A stretch of DNA of 64,000 nt from positions 18,707,158 through 18,771,157 of the forward strand of contig CM041097.1 of the NCBI GenBank assembly GCA_023079485.1, read 5' to 3'. The notes beneath the pieces were generated by a model. That model did no database searches. It worked only from the letters and a program-made list of their open reading frames with translations, and was not told the DNA's origin. Source of the DNA: Archilochus colubris. Taxonomy: Eukaryota; Chordata; Aves; Apodiformes; Trochilidae. The position numbers and the translations under genes are program-made. Positions 14,801 to 27,484 of this stretch are shown here, one piece after another (the first letter of the stretch is position 1; every line of letters begins with the position of its first letter).

Positions 14801-16890
14801 TGGGAACTGACAGGTTGGCACCAGGCACTGACATGTCACATCAGAGCTGCTGGAGATGAAGCTGAGCTCTTTGCTGGAGATGTAGCAACTGCAGATCAAG
14901 TGATATATAATTTACTGAGCTGCTTGTTAATTCTGTGATGTTATGAAATCTCCTGGGCTCATAATTACTCCAACTGTTTCCTTGACTTCACCACATAACT
15001 CGACGTTCCCCTGTAGAACTTTGTGCTTAGCTTGACATTATCCTCTCAAAGTTGGTGCCTCAATGAAATTACAGCCTAGCTATAAAATCCAACTAATAGG
15101 CAGCAAAATACTAAAGAAGTCTGGATGAGACTAGAGGCATTTTCAAATCTCTTTCTCTGCCTTGGAATTACAGACATTCATCCCATCTCCTGCTGATTAC
15201 ACACTTTACCAGCTATTGTTTCCACTGCTGGGGTTTAATTTGCTGCAGAATATTGGCAGTGGTGGTGATCTCAGTAGCAATCCTCCCAGCAAGGTTGTGA
15301 GGGCTGCAGGGGGTGGGTGGGTGTGAATGACAGATATTTTAAGCCTTTTTGTGGTTCAGGATTAGGGAAACATTGACAGGCAAGCTTCTTTGAGTGGGTA
15401 AGGTGTGTGCTGGGATCCCAGCACCCGTGGGTGGCTCCGTTGGGATGACTTTGGGATCAGGTCAGCTCCCCCTTCTCTGCAGGGGGAGCCTTTGGTCCCT
15501 GCAAAGCCTGGAGTGAAGGAAGTGGCAGCTTTCTGAGAAAATGTAGTGTTACCCTTCTGGTTTTTTGGAGTTTTCTGGAGTCTGGGCTCATCCCTGGGAG
15601 GGGGAGAAGTGGTGCTGGAGGTAACTGCCAGCTCCTGGGATGGTTCCTCCTGGCCCACAGCTTGATGGTAGCAGCCCCAGGGCTGATTTTGCAGCTAGTG
15701 AGAGCCACTCCCCAACGCTTGGGATGCCCAAACTTGTCCTGGATTAGAGAGGTTTAAAGTATTTGTTGAAAACACTGATCTCTTTCAGTGTGAAAGCTGT
15801 GTTCCTCATGCCCAGCAAGCTCATGGGAGCCCATGTAAGCAACTTGAGAATGAAAATGGCTTTCAGTGTAATAAAGCAAAAATTGCAAAAGTAGAAACCC
15901 TCTTACAAAAGAAAAGCAGAAACTTGACATTTACCTGGATTAGGAGCTGCTGAAGGCATTACCTCCAAAGGAGGCAACTTCTTTGTCTTCACTTTGGTGT
16001 TCCCAGCCTGGCAACATCAAATTTGGGTGAAGTCTGTTAGATGGGGGAATCTACCTGGACATTTTTCTGTCCTTTATTTCCTGGCAGTGCCTAAATGCAA
16101 AGGGCATTTTATAAGGGTTCTCTGACCCTCCCTGGTTTCTCCATGTGTTGGAAGGATCCATGTGTGATGTCAATTTGTGTTTACCTCAGGCTCTCAGGAG
16201 GGTCCTGAGGAATTTGGAATTATTGAGGAATGGATCTGAGGAGAGCAGAAGGATGCTGCCCTTTTCTGTTCCTCACAGGTATCACTCTGACTTGCTGTGG
16301 TGTGGTAATATTTATGCATCATATTAGTAAATGCCCCCCAGAAAGGTTTTCCTGAGATGTGTAACAGAGTGGCTCCAACCCCAGCCTTGCTTTGCTCCCC
16401 TTGTTGCTTCCGTTGGCTGAAAAGAAAGGGAAGAGAGATGGGATACATGAGTGGAATTCTAGAGGTTTGCCATAGAAACAGAAATCAGATTTTTTTTTCT
16501 TTTTTTTTAACCAGTGAGCATCCATCCTGACCCAAAGGCTGCAGCCTGGTGTAGGGTGAGGGCCAGTGTTCAGATGCAACTGAAGAGCTCATCTTGGCTG
16601 TCTTAATAGATCTCAGTTATATAGAGGCAAATAAAATGTGCTGGGTGTTATTAGTCTGTCTGTTTGAAGTGAGTTCCCACTGCATCTCTCAGCTTGGAGT
16701 GTTGGGACAGGTTTGAAATCCTCTGTGGAATGAAGAGCTGACTGCTGGGCTGCTCCTGCCTGAGCTGCTCCCTCTGCTCCCCCAGGCTGGGATCTCCAGT
16801 TCCCTGCTCAGTGCTTTGAGCCTCAATGTGCTTCATTTTTTTCCCTTTATTTTTTCTACTTTCAGTGTCAAACTGGGTCCAATGGCCAGA
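8881..16890. other. Non-coding DNA with no supported gene
   Basis: Apart from T-rich runs near 12109-12129 and 16489-16509, I see no repeat family, RNA gene or exon I can support. Open frames are short and lack domain signatures. Confidence 0.55.
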
Positions 16891-17038
16891 TTTTTTTTTC
16901 TTTTTTCTTTTTCCTTTTTCTTCTTTTTCCTGTTTTCTTTTTTCTTTTCTTTTTTCCTCTTTTTTCTTTTTTCTTTCTACTTTTTTCTTTCTCCTTTCTT
17001 CTTTTCTTTTTTTTTTTTTTTTTTTTTTTTTTTTCCCC
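16891..17038. repeat. Polypyrimidine tract, T-rich with CTT units
   Basis: Bases 16891-17038 are pyrimidines except for G at 16932 and A at 16979, ending in a run of about 30 T and then CCCC. The tract produces Phe-rich and, on the opposite strand, Lys-rich false open frames. It ends about 20 bases before a CR1 fragment. Confidence 0.92.
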
Positions 17039-17056
17039 ACACATTCTGTTTTTTCC

Positions 17057-17175
17057 AGGATGGTGGAATCTCCATCCCTGGGGGTGTTTAAAAGCTTTCT
17101 AGATCTGGTTTAATGGTGGATTTGGCAGTGCTGGGGGAACTGAAAGGTCTTTTCCAACCAAAATAATCCTATGGA
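17057..17175 (+). mobile_element. CR1 LINE 3'-end fragment, + orientation
   Basis: The stretch begins GGATGGTGGAATCTCCATCC, continues through a GGTTTAATGGTGGA-like segment and a GGCAGTG block, and ends AAAGGTCTTTTCCAACC plus a degenerate ATTCTATG-like terminus. This order matches the 3' untranslated end of avian CR1. The element is strongly 5'-truncated and lacks part of the usual TTGGACT-GATGATCTT segment. Confidence 0.85.
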
Positions 17176-18656
17176 ATAGGTGAGACTCTCTGATTCAGGC
17201 TCAGACCAGGTAAAAATGAGGCAAGACACATCTGCTTTGTGAGATGTCAGTAGGAAAGCAGCTGTTCCCTAACTCAAACCTTTACTGAGACTTTACCAGT
17301 ATTTGGTCAATTGTCTTTAATCCTATTCCTAGGGTTACCTGCTGGGAAGAACACAGTGAGCAATTCCCTGAACACATAGGATAGAATAAACCCAGTGCCT
17401 GGCTGATCCTAGCTAGGAAATGCTCTAAACCCTGATGGAGGTTTTGCTGGACCTGACTGGGAAGAAATTCTCAGATAAATGTCTAAGAAATCTCCTTAAA
17501 ATACATATTTCTTGAGAATTCTCTTATTCCCACTGGGATACTCAGCTCTCTTTCTCTCTGCAAACCTGCTCAGCACGTGCTGTGCTATCATTCACCTGAT
17601 CAACATTTCAGTTCTTGGTGGGAGAGAAGGGGAAAAAAAAATTAAAACAACTTTGTGAAGAGCTCTGCCAGCTTGCCTGCTGTAAGAGAGAGAGGCTGGA
17701 GCTCTTACTGAAGTTTAATTATATAAATGATATCATTTAATAATGATTATTAAATCCCAGCTAGTTTTGTTTCATTTCCTTATTGTTGATGGTTCTCCTT
17801 GATAGGGAATGTCACGGTGCTTACCATAAAATTAATTTTTGTTGAGACATGGGATCATTCTGAGGCTTTGCAGGCAGAGGAGGCTGCTCCACAGACCTTT
17901 TATCTCTGCAAGAACAAACCTTGGCCAGAAGGGGACAATGGGGAAGGGAGAGAAAAAATCACACAGCAGCAAATATTTAATTAAAAGAGCTGCTTGGGCT
18001 GACTGGGCATGGCAGCAGCTGCTTAAACACTGAGCTGTCCTTTAAATAACTTCAGCTGAATAAAGGGAGAAGGAGGGAGAAGCTCAAGGGGTATGCACTG
18101 TAACTGCAGCTTTCATTTTTCCATTGCCATGTCTTTTATAGCCATTTGCTCCTTCTCTGCCTGTTTGGACAACCAGGATGCTTCAAGCTCTGGGAGTTTT
18201 CCATAGCTGCCAAAAGAGGGGTGTGTCAAGGAATTCATCACATCACCTGCCAGTTCCTGCTAGCCCTGGTTTAGCTGTACTTGGCCTAGTAAGAAAAGCT
18301 CCCATTGGCTTTTCTGCCATGGAGAATTAACCAGAATTTAGTGGGTATGGGATTAGTTCTTTCCAAGTGCTCAGTGACTGAATTCCAGCTGGGCATGTGG
18401 CTCCCTGCTTGCAGCCCTTGGGCCAAGGCACTGTCCCACTCTTGGCACTTCTGCTCAGTTAATGCCACTCTCTGGGAGCTTCCTTTTTCATGATCCATGC
18501 TGTCCATGGAACATGAAATAACATTTATAATAATGCAGCCACATTTTTCAGGTAGTACCTGGGAGCACCCATCAGGCTTCCACAGATGCAGCTCAGGATA
18601 GATGATGTTGGTTACCCCAAGGGACAGACACATCAAGAAGAGCAGGGAATGTCTGT

Positions 18657-18761
18657 GCTTTGGAATGCTCAGGTCTGTAAGGAGCAAAGCCACTTAGAAC
18701 ACCTTTCCCAAGCTCTGGGGACCTCTGTAGGCTGTAGGGAAACATGAGGAAGCAGAGACTT
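18657..18761 (+). repeat. Copy A of a 105-bp duplicated segment
   Basis: It starts GCTTTGGAATGCTCAGGTCT and matches 20628-20732 at all but 4 of 105 positions by eye, in the same orientation, with no indel. I do not recognise the family. Confidence 0.9.
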
Positions 18762-19692
18762 GAGAGTGAAATGTTCAGAAGGTGTTGTGAAGTTCTTGTC
18801 TTTTCCATAACTGACTCCTCTCCATGGTTTTCTTGGCCATTTTCTGGTTTACTCTTTTTAAGGTGCATCATCAGAGGGCAGTAAATTGGATCTATCCATG
18901 TGATGTGATAAAAATGAGATTAAAAACCATGCCCCCCAGTAGCTGTGATTTCTCCACTGTCATTTTTTTTTTTTTCTTTTAAGGGAAAGGTAGAACACCA
19001 CGTGATGCTGTACAAGCTGTGTACCCAGTGTATAATTCAGTTTTCACATGTGTGACATGGAGAACACTTTTCCCCAGCGTGCATGTAATTGATTAGTGCA
19101 AGAGATCTGCAGATGGGCTGCTGAGCAAAATAAGAGCAGAATTCATGGGCAGAATGGAGAATGAAGGCCATGGTTCTACCTCTTTGACATTCAACATTGG
19201 GTTTTTCCTTACAGTTTTATCTAACTTTAATAGATTTTAATTGTTCAAGTAGAATTTTCCTCTCCTGATATATGTTTGTTGCACTTCTAATTTAATATTA
19301 TTTACTTTAATTTGCAGTGAGGTGGAGTTCAGGGTTTTCCATAACTGGGATAGGGTAAAATGTGGTGTGTTTGTGCTCAGTATTTATACAATCCCATCAC
19401 AAGCAACCAGAAGCAGCTCCAGGTTTTGGAACAAGGGCTTAATATTTGATGGTGTTGTTTAGGTGCATGTGTTTTACTGTTCCCAGGAAAAGCAAAATAC
19501 CAAAAATAAAGGAAAACTAGTATAATAATTAGATGCAGGTAGTTAGTGGGCAACACCTCTGGATTGTTTCCAAACCATTCTTCTGTGTGGTCTCAGGAGC
19601 CACTTTAGCAAATCCCCGTTGGGAAATGGACTTAGTTTTGCCCAATTTCCTTCCACACATTTTCTTCCAGGTTCTTGGTAAACAGGTGAGTA

Positions 19693-19740
19693 ATCTGAAG
19701 GTTTTTCAAGTCATCTGAAGGTTTTTCAAGTCATCTTAAG
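19693..19740 (+). repeat. 20-bp tandem repeat, 2.4 copies
   Basis: The unit ATCTGAAGGTTTTTCAAGTC occurs twice in full and begins a third, changed copy (ATCTTAAG). It probably arose by replication slippage. Confidence 0.9.
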
Positions 19741-20627
19741 GGGTTTTTTTTGGATAGTGTGTGTGGCTGCATGTGTTGCTTCCTCATTGCTCTCTGCTGA
19801 GCCACCTTGTTGGAGTTAAATTGTATTTCTGGAGATCAAGTCTTGACTGCAATGTCTGGGTGATCACCTGGAAGCAATGCAGTCACTGCCAGCTGCTTCT
19901 CTGCATCTGGCTGGAAGCCAAAGGGATGAGAAACGTGGATCCAGAGGAGAGGGATGCAGATCTACAAAGCCTTTTCCCTTCCTTTCACAGCTCCAGTAGA
20001 TATATATAATATATTGTCATGTCTTCAGTCTTGCTGATTGATGTTTTGATTCAGTGCCCTGAAAAGTGCAAAAGTCATTGGGATCTGGGGCTTTTTGAGC
20101 AACACTTTTATTTTACACTGGTGAAACAACTGCTGCCCATGCTTGGAAGGAATCTTCACCTCATCAAAGACTCAGTCCTCCTGAAAGCCCTGGTACAAAA
20201 CCTTGCCATTAACCCAAGATATTGCAACCAAATGATGAGCAGATAAACTGTAGCATTAGGAGATCTCTACTTAGGAGAATGTCTTGAGCACTCCATTGAG
20301 GTTATCAACTTTTTTCTCCCTGGGGATCCCAGCCAGACACTTGTCCCATCAGTTTCTCTCATGTCTCTGCTGGGATTGTAATGGTTCTGGCTGAAACAAG
20401 AAAACCTCACACATGTGGGCTGGCTTTTGCATGTGTGGGTTTTTTTTCTTTAAGCTTACTGTTTATTTTTCAGCTGTAAAGTTGTTCTCTACAGCATCTT
20501 GACTCCAACATCTAAGGCAAAACCACAAGGAAATTAGGAAATGCAGATTCAGGATGAAATCTCCATTCCTCTCTGATGCTACCATGTGCTTAGGCTTTGT
20601 CCTGCAAAGGGCCAAACCTTGCACTTT

Positions 20628-20732
20628 GCTTTGGAATGCTCAGGTCTGTAAGGAGCAAAGCCACTTAGAACACCTTTCCCAAGCTCTGGGGACCTTTGTA
20701 GGCTGCAGGGAAACATGAAGAAGCAGATACTT
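20628..20732 (+). repeat. Copy B of a 105-bp duplicated segment
   Basis: Second copy of the segment at 18657-18761, 1,971 bases downstream. The flanks on both sides are unrelated between copies, so the duplicated unit has sharp ends. Confidence 0.9.
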
Positions 20733-23700
20733 CCCAAAGTCAATTCCTCTGGAATTTCTTTCCTTGGTAGAGTGCAAATCCCACAGGGCAATGTGAATCC
20801 TCCTGTAGAAGAAACCAAATCACCCAAAGTGAGAGAAGGTGCTCCCAGAACATGCCAGGATTCTATAATCTGTCCTGCAGGGACATGGATGGTGTTTAAC
20901 TTTTATCCTTAAATGCAGCCGTGCAGCGTCTGTGATTAAATCATTACTTTTTTTTTTTTTTTAAAGTAATCCCTTGAATCTCTAATAACATGAGAACTGT
21001 TGGAAGGTGAGTGGCCTTTACTTCTTGGAAAAGCAAGCATTGGGAGAGGCTGGAAGAACAAATCCTTTTATTACACAGAGGGAGAAATCAGAGGAAGGCA
21101 GAAAGTGCCCAAGTTCATTGGCTGGGAAACTCTCAGCTGTCATGAGCCTCTGACTGTAATTTCAATCAGAAATTCAGTGTCCTAATGACTTTCACTGTCT
21201 CCTATCATTATGGTGCTGAGATACAAGGGTAACATTGATCTAAAAGGAGATTTGCTTCAGTTTTTGATGTTGGCTTTTGCTTTGGGTTTAAGGTTTTTGT
21301 TGTGAAGCCTGCCAGGATTTTCCTCTTGGGATCTTGGGAATGTGCTGAGCCTGCCCTGAATCCCTGGGGCAGAAAAGTGCTGTGAATGTGTGTCTGGCAT
21401 GGAATGGAGGGAAGAGTGGGCTTGGCTTGAGGATTTTAGATATCTGACAGTTGGGAATGATTTCACCTGTCTGGAATGCATCAGGAAACACATCCCTCAT
21501 GGATTAAGTGGGAATAGTAGCTGTTTTCTGCTCTTCCTAGAGGTGAATTATTTGCAATAGAACTCTTTCCTTTTTTCCCCCCTCCTCCTATTTACCTGGT
21601 CCCAAGCAAACCCAAACCTGTGCTGGGAGATCACCTCTGCCAAGTGGAGCCCTGACTGCTTTCCTGCTTTCTGTTGTGGTGGGAAGGTTTTCCTGGCATG
21701 GGGATTGATCCCCACCAGCACACTGTGCTCCCAGCTGGAGCCCAGTGGATGCTGCAGATTTTCCTACCTAGTGGAGTGCAGCATCTCTCCCTTCAGACCC
21801 CCAAGGAGCTTTGTGGGTGTGCTTGGGAGAGGAGATGCTGTTTCCTCTGAGCTCTGCTTGACAGATCCCTGCCCACATTTCCAAGTCAATAGGGCTCTGC
21901 CTGCCTAAAACTAACTCTGGCTTTCACCAGAGGTTTTCAAGTATTTCTCCTAGGAGGTGTTGCTTTACTATAATGCATGTTTGCTTTTATTAGCATGAGA
22001 AAGCTCCCTGTTTTTTTTTTTTTTTTCTCTTTGTGCTTTGAAAGTAGGAGAACAAGTGCACAAGTGCCTTTGCTGCAAATCGATTTTGCGATTCAGGAGG
22101 ATTTGCATTGCCTCCTTTGGAGGATGCTGTCATTTACAGTCTCATCTAAAAACAAAGTGCAAGCTGCTTTCCTTCCCTTCCTGCCTGGCCAACACTCCTG
22201 TCAGAGCACAGTTGCTACTGTACTTCATGCTTGACCTATGAGCTGAAATGCTGATGAAAATTTCAATTAGCACAAAAGTGGTTTCAGCCAGAAAAGTGGC
22301 ACACTCGTGTAGGAGCTGTAGTAACTCAAGGAAACACAATGGCAAAAGCCTCAGACAATAATTTTTAATTTTTAAGAGGTGTTCTCAGCTGTATCTGCAA
22401 AGCTCCAAGCTGGGCTGTTCTGTTGGCAGTGAGGGGGAGTGATTACATTGCTTGGTTTGGGTCTGTGGAAAAGTCAGGCTCAGAGCATTCCTCTGTTACT
22501 GTCTTATCTCCTTCTGCTGGAATAATTCCTCTGATTTCATTAGTTAGGAGAAAAAGAATGGATGTCTGGCCCTGCCTTTAAGAAAAGGAGATCCAACAGC
22601 TACACGTGGGGGGATCAGACTGCTCTTACATCTGTAAATGTGCCTGTAGAGAAAGCCAGGAACCTTTTTTTAGGTTTTTTTTAATGGTGATTTGTAGAAG
22701 TGTTATGCAAATTGCACTTTATATTGCAATGAAGACATTTTATATGAAATTTCACCATGGTAATTTTAATTCAACTTTGACTTTAAATACCTCAGAGACT
22801 CACTAATTAAATTTCTCAGACTTCTGAATAATATTTACACAAGCAATTTATGCTGCAGGGTGAAGTATATCCATACCTTAAATCCAGATTTTCCCCTGAA
22901 TGAGGGATTGTTGCCTCACCAGAACTGGGAAAAGGTTGGACAGAGATGAATGTAACCATAAGGATTGCTTCCCACCCAAGGAAAGACTAAATTTGTGTCT
23001 AGAGACCTCAACTTCTCTATTACAGGAGCTGCTGAACGGCCTCAGTTGCTGCCCAGCTGGCCCAGTCCAAAGGTAAACTGAGGAAAGAACAGCTTGATGT
23101 GGAGAGAGGATGTCCTGAAGCAGGACCTGTGGCAGTCAGGGTACCCCATCTCTGGAGGGGTCAGTTTGGCAATGGAATTGCAAAGAGGGGGGATAGAGGG
23201 AAGAGGGAGAAAGGAAGGAGAGGAGAGGACCCTTAGAGAGCTGGGGAGGTCCAGTGAGGTTATTAAGTTTAATATTGTACATATTGAAGGACTGGTTTTC
23301 TCAGCTGATGGAGGTCAAAGTGTATCATCAATAAAGAAAAAAGGTCCTTAGATTTGTGGAAGAATAACCTATTAGAGACAAAAGGTCTCAGGAAGTGCCC
23401 AGGCAGCTCCAGAAGGCTGGGAGGATGTCTGGGAGGATGAGCTGAGCAGAGGGAGCTGTGCTGTTGTTCTCTTTAAATCATTGCAAGCTTGTATTTATTT
23501 ATTTAATTTGTATTTATCCACATGTGTAAGAACATCCATAAAGGCAGAATTTGGCTGCAGGGAGTTCAGGCTGATGTGCTCCTGATGGTGGGAATGAGCA
23601 CCTCAGCACTTAGCTCCATTTCCTTGTAAGCACCAGGGCAATAACATTACAACTGGAGTTTAATGACATGTTCATCAGAAACAATCTACTGCTCACACTT

Positions 23701-26076
23701 AACCTTTATTTCTTGGGTTATGAAAAAGCTAAACCAGGTATTGATTTCCACATGGGATTTCCTTTGGAGCCTTTATTACCAGTGCTGCTCAGAGGTGTTT
23801 TGTGCTTAGGGCAGAGCTGCTCTGCTGGGCTGCTGCTTTTCCTGGAAGCTTCAGTTTGGAATATCCAGAGCAGCAAAAGGGAGCTTTATGTGCAGCAGTT
23901 GTGTAAGTTGTATTAAATTGATTGTTTTATCAGATGTTCCAGTTCTTCAGCTTGCTCATACACATTTTCACAGGAAACAAGTACAGAAGTCGGGAGTTTT
24001 ATTTAACATTGCTTGTCTTAGAGTTAACAGATGATGCTCTGCTGGGTTGACTCAAGTCCCAAGTAAACATTATATGAGCTGAGCAGATACACCAAAATGG
24101 GTACTGATGAATTACTTACTAACTTTAAATACCATGTGTTGACAGAAACATTGCTTAGTTCCACACTGCTGTTAAAAACCAAACTCTGGCTGACTTGAAA
24201 GGAGCCATCCCGTGGAGCAAGTTGGAATATGTAAGCAAAAAACCAAACAAACCCAAAACCCAACAACAGCAAAGTATTCAGATAATCAAGTTTACATGAA
24301 TCATGTTGGGGAAATGACAATAGGGAAGCCATTTATTTATTTTTCTCAGGAAAACCTGAAGACCTCGTGTTCTTTGGCAGCGAGTGCCCAGGAAGGAGGC
24401 TTCATGGTGGGAAATGTCAGCAGAAAGCTACAGACAAAGCAGATCATTTGTACTGATTAGAAACCACATTACTCTCATTTTCAGTCACTGTGTGTGTGCA
24501 ATTCCTTAAGAAATATGGTCCTTGTAGTCTGATTCCCCAGTACAGGGATTCAGCTGCTGGATGTAGGAACAAACCCAATCAAGTCTGTCAGGTGCTGTGC
24601 CATTATGTGGGGCAGAGTGATGGTCATGAGACATCATTAAACATTTATAACTAGCTTTGAAATGGTGTGAGAGCACAGGGTGTGACCTACTGAAGCTTCA
24701 GGGGGATTGCAGATTAGGGTTTTATTGGGAAAAGCTGGAAATAGATAGGAAGAATTTATAAAAATGGGTTCTGGTGCTGGCTGCCTTCTCCTGGGGTTGG
24801 GAGATGCTCCTGTGCCTCTTCAGCTTCAGGTAAGATCTCAGACAGAAGTGGCAAAAATTGATTTTCCTTACAGTCAGCACTAATATTAAACTGAGCTGTT
24901 GGTCTCAGCTCCAGCTTGGGGACAAGCAGTGGCTGTCACCCTGCTGTGCCCTGCATGGCTGGGGACACGTCCTACATGTGTCAGTGTTTGGCTTCTCTTC
25001 CCAAAACCAGTACTTGACAAACTGGGCTCCCCAGATCCCTACTTATGTCTCAGAATCTTATCCCAGGGAAAATAACTTTAATGCTTCCCTGTTTATTGAG
25101 TTGAATGTTTTACTGCTGTTTGTGCTACAGCAAAACACTCCACAGCCTTGTGAATATGTCTTTATTATTTATATTCATCTGTCACCTTTTGTATGGCTTG
25201 AGAAACTGAAAGGCTGATAGATGACAGAAGTGGGAAAGCATAATAGTTGCAATCATATTTGAAACACATAATTTTTGTGATTTGAAGCTGTTTAGCTCAC
25301 TGAAAACTTTTACTTTACATGAGCCTCCCAATAGTATTGATAAAGTCCTTGGCTAGATAAATAATACACAGACTTCTCTTGCTAAATCTCCTGAGAGTGG
25401 AATTGCATCTAAAAAAAAAAAAAATCTTCATGCCTATGTGCTGCAGTCTATTTGGAAGTATTTACCATGGCAGGAAGAATGTCTTTCTGATTTGGATCCT
25501 CATTTTAATCACCTCCAGCACATGCATCAGAGGCTGCTTGTCTGAGATCTGCCAACATCCCAAAATAGGTGATGGGGATAGAGTCAAGTGAAGGTTATCT
25601 TCTCCCTGCTACTAACAGTGGGATGTCAAAAAGCTTGTAGGGGAAATGCTGTGTATAATATTAACACCTGGAGTAAAACGGTGAATATTCCTTCATGAAT
25701 ATTCCTTCTCATCTTTTCCAAACATGAGTGACTCTGTATGGCCTGGGGAGGTTCAGGAGGAAAAAAAAAAAGAAGTAGCTGCATTATTACTCTTGTAGTA
25801 GTGTTACAGTTGGGGTTTCACTGGGATAAATCTCAACCTTTCTTAGCTAAGTAGTGCAGGAGGGGGTGTTCCTACTTGTGCCATGGAAAAGGGCAGTGGT
25901 GTTGGGTCTGTGTGGGTCTGGAAGCTGAGAGGGATGGAGATCACCATGGTCTGAGCAGTCCTTGTTGTCATGGGTGTCACCTGCAGTGTCCTCTGAAGCA
26001 GGACATGGAGCTGGGAGCAGAGGAAAGAGGCAGCTGGAGCATCCCTGCTCCCCTCCACTCTCCGGTTCCTCACTGT

Positions 26077-26160
26077 GATCACAGAATCCCAAACTGGTTG
26101 TGTTGGGAGGGGCCTTAAACTCATCCAGTTCCACCCCCCTGCATCAGCACCTTCCCCTAG
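26077..26160 (-). mobile_element. CR1 LINE 3'-end fragment, - orientation
   Basis: It starts GATCACAGAATCCCAAACTG and runs through TTGGGAGGGGCCTTAAACTC and TCCAGTTCCACCCCCCTGCA, which is the reverse complement of the CR1 3' end. It is only about 84 bases long. Confidence 0.8.
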
Positions 26161-27270
26161 AATATTCCTTCCATGAAGAATTGTGCTGTGCAGGAATTAG
26201 ACAAGGAGCAAATGTGACATATTTAAGAGGGAAGCAAGTAGCTGAGATTTGTGCCATATTTAATAGGGCAATATAGTTTCTCTTGGAAGCAGCAGACCAG
26301 TAATCTGGGAATTTTGGCTGTCATCCTGCTACTATTTATGAGCAATTTTAATGTAGTTATTACGTGTAGGGAAAATTGTTCACTGGGTTGATGAGATGAA
26401 TGCAAATTTAATTTTTTTTCCTTGTTGAGTTGTCCAATATTTTTATTACATCCTTCTGGAAGCAGTGGTATACAATAACAGGATCTGGAACTGCATTGCT
26501 CCTTAGAAATACTGATATTTTGAAAGATTTGCCCATTCTGAGTCAAAGGCAGCTCATTAAACAAACAAATGAGCTGTCCTTAGAGCAATCAGTATTTACT
26601 ATTAACTGAACAGCACTGTAAATAATGGTTTGCAGGTAAGAAACCACAGATAAGAATTTGCACTGAATTCAAATGACTTGACTTTAAGCCTGAGGCAGAG
26701 AAAAGCAAACATAAAAATAGAAATGGAGGGGAAAGGGGGAAAAAGAAAACAGAAGAGGAGGGGATTGCACATGCAGCATTTGTTGTTGTGTGCATTTTAG
26801 TTCATTGTGCCAAGGAAAGGTTTTCTGCAGTTTGCTTTTGCCCCCTCCCTGGTGCAAGGGATGCTGCGTTTCTCTGTGTGAGAACAAAGGAGGATGTGGG
26901 ATTCCTGGGAAAAAGCAGGGATCCAAAGCAAGCTCAGAGCCTGCTGCAGCACAAGGGCTCAGAGAGCAGAGCTGAGCTTTTCACCAAGGTCAAAAATTGG
27001 CAAAATCTTGCACTCACCAGACCTCAGGAAAACACTGTGCTTAGGCTCCAGGGAGACAGAAACCTGCCCTGAGTCCCCAGGTACTGCACAGCTTCCTCCT
27101 TTGTTTCCCTAAATCACTTCAGCAGTTAAATTGATCATTTGCTAGGAACTGGCACGGGATGAGAAACTTGGGATTGGAGTTTCATTATTATAGGGGGGAA
27201 GGATTGTGCTGGCTGAGGTTGGGCTACTCAGCTCCATTCAGAGTTGGGATGGATGGGGTGTCTGGTGGTA
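26161..27270. other. Non-coding DNA between two CR1 fragments
   Basis: No gene, RNA or repeat family is supported. A purine-rich stretch occurs near 26730-26765. Confidence 0.5.
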
Positions 27271-27484
27271 CTCTTTATAAGGGCATGAAACAATAGGACA
27301 AGAGGTGGTGGCTTTAAACTGGAAGAGGGGAGATTGAGGTTGGACATTAGGAAGAAATTCTTCATCATGAGAGTGCTGAGCCCCAGGTTATCCAGAGAAG
27401 CTGTGGCTGCCCCATCCCTGGCAGTGTTGAAGGTTGGATGGGGCTTGGAGCAGCCTGGGCTGTGGGAGGTGTCCCTGCCCATGG
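27271..27484 (+). mobile_element. CR1 LINE fragment, + orientation
   Basis: The stretch shows the CR1 order: a GGCATG-AATAGGACAAG block, CTTTAAACTGGAAGAGGGGA, GGACATTAGGAAGAAATTCT, CCAGAGAAGCTGTGGCTGCC, CCATCCCTGGCAGTGTTGAA, GGTTGGATGGGGCTTGGAGC and GGTGTCCCTGCCCATGG. It stops there, lacking the last segment with the usual ATTCTATG end. Confidence 0.88.

Larger units (their letters stand above)
17176..26076. other. Non-coding DNA with no supported gene
   Basis: The region contains a 105-bp segment present twice, a 20-bp tandem repeat, and poly-T runs near 18963, 20948 and 22011. No open frame shows a recognisable domain. Confidence 0.55.

Noticed and set aside
16651..17113. Lys-rich (- strand) and Phe-rich (+ strand) open frames
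   Set aside because: They come from the polypyrimidine tract at 16891-17038 and, in part, the adjoining CR1 fragment.
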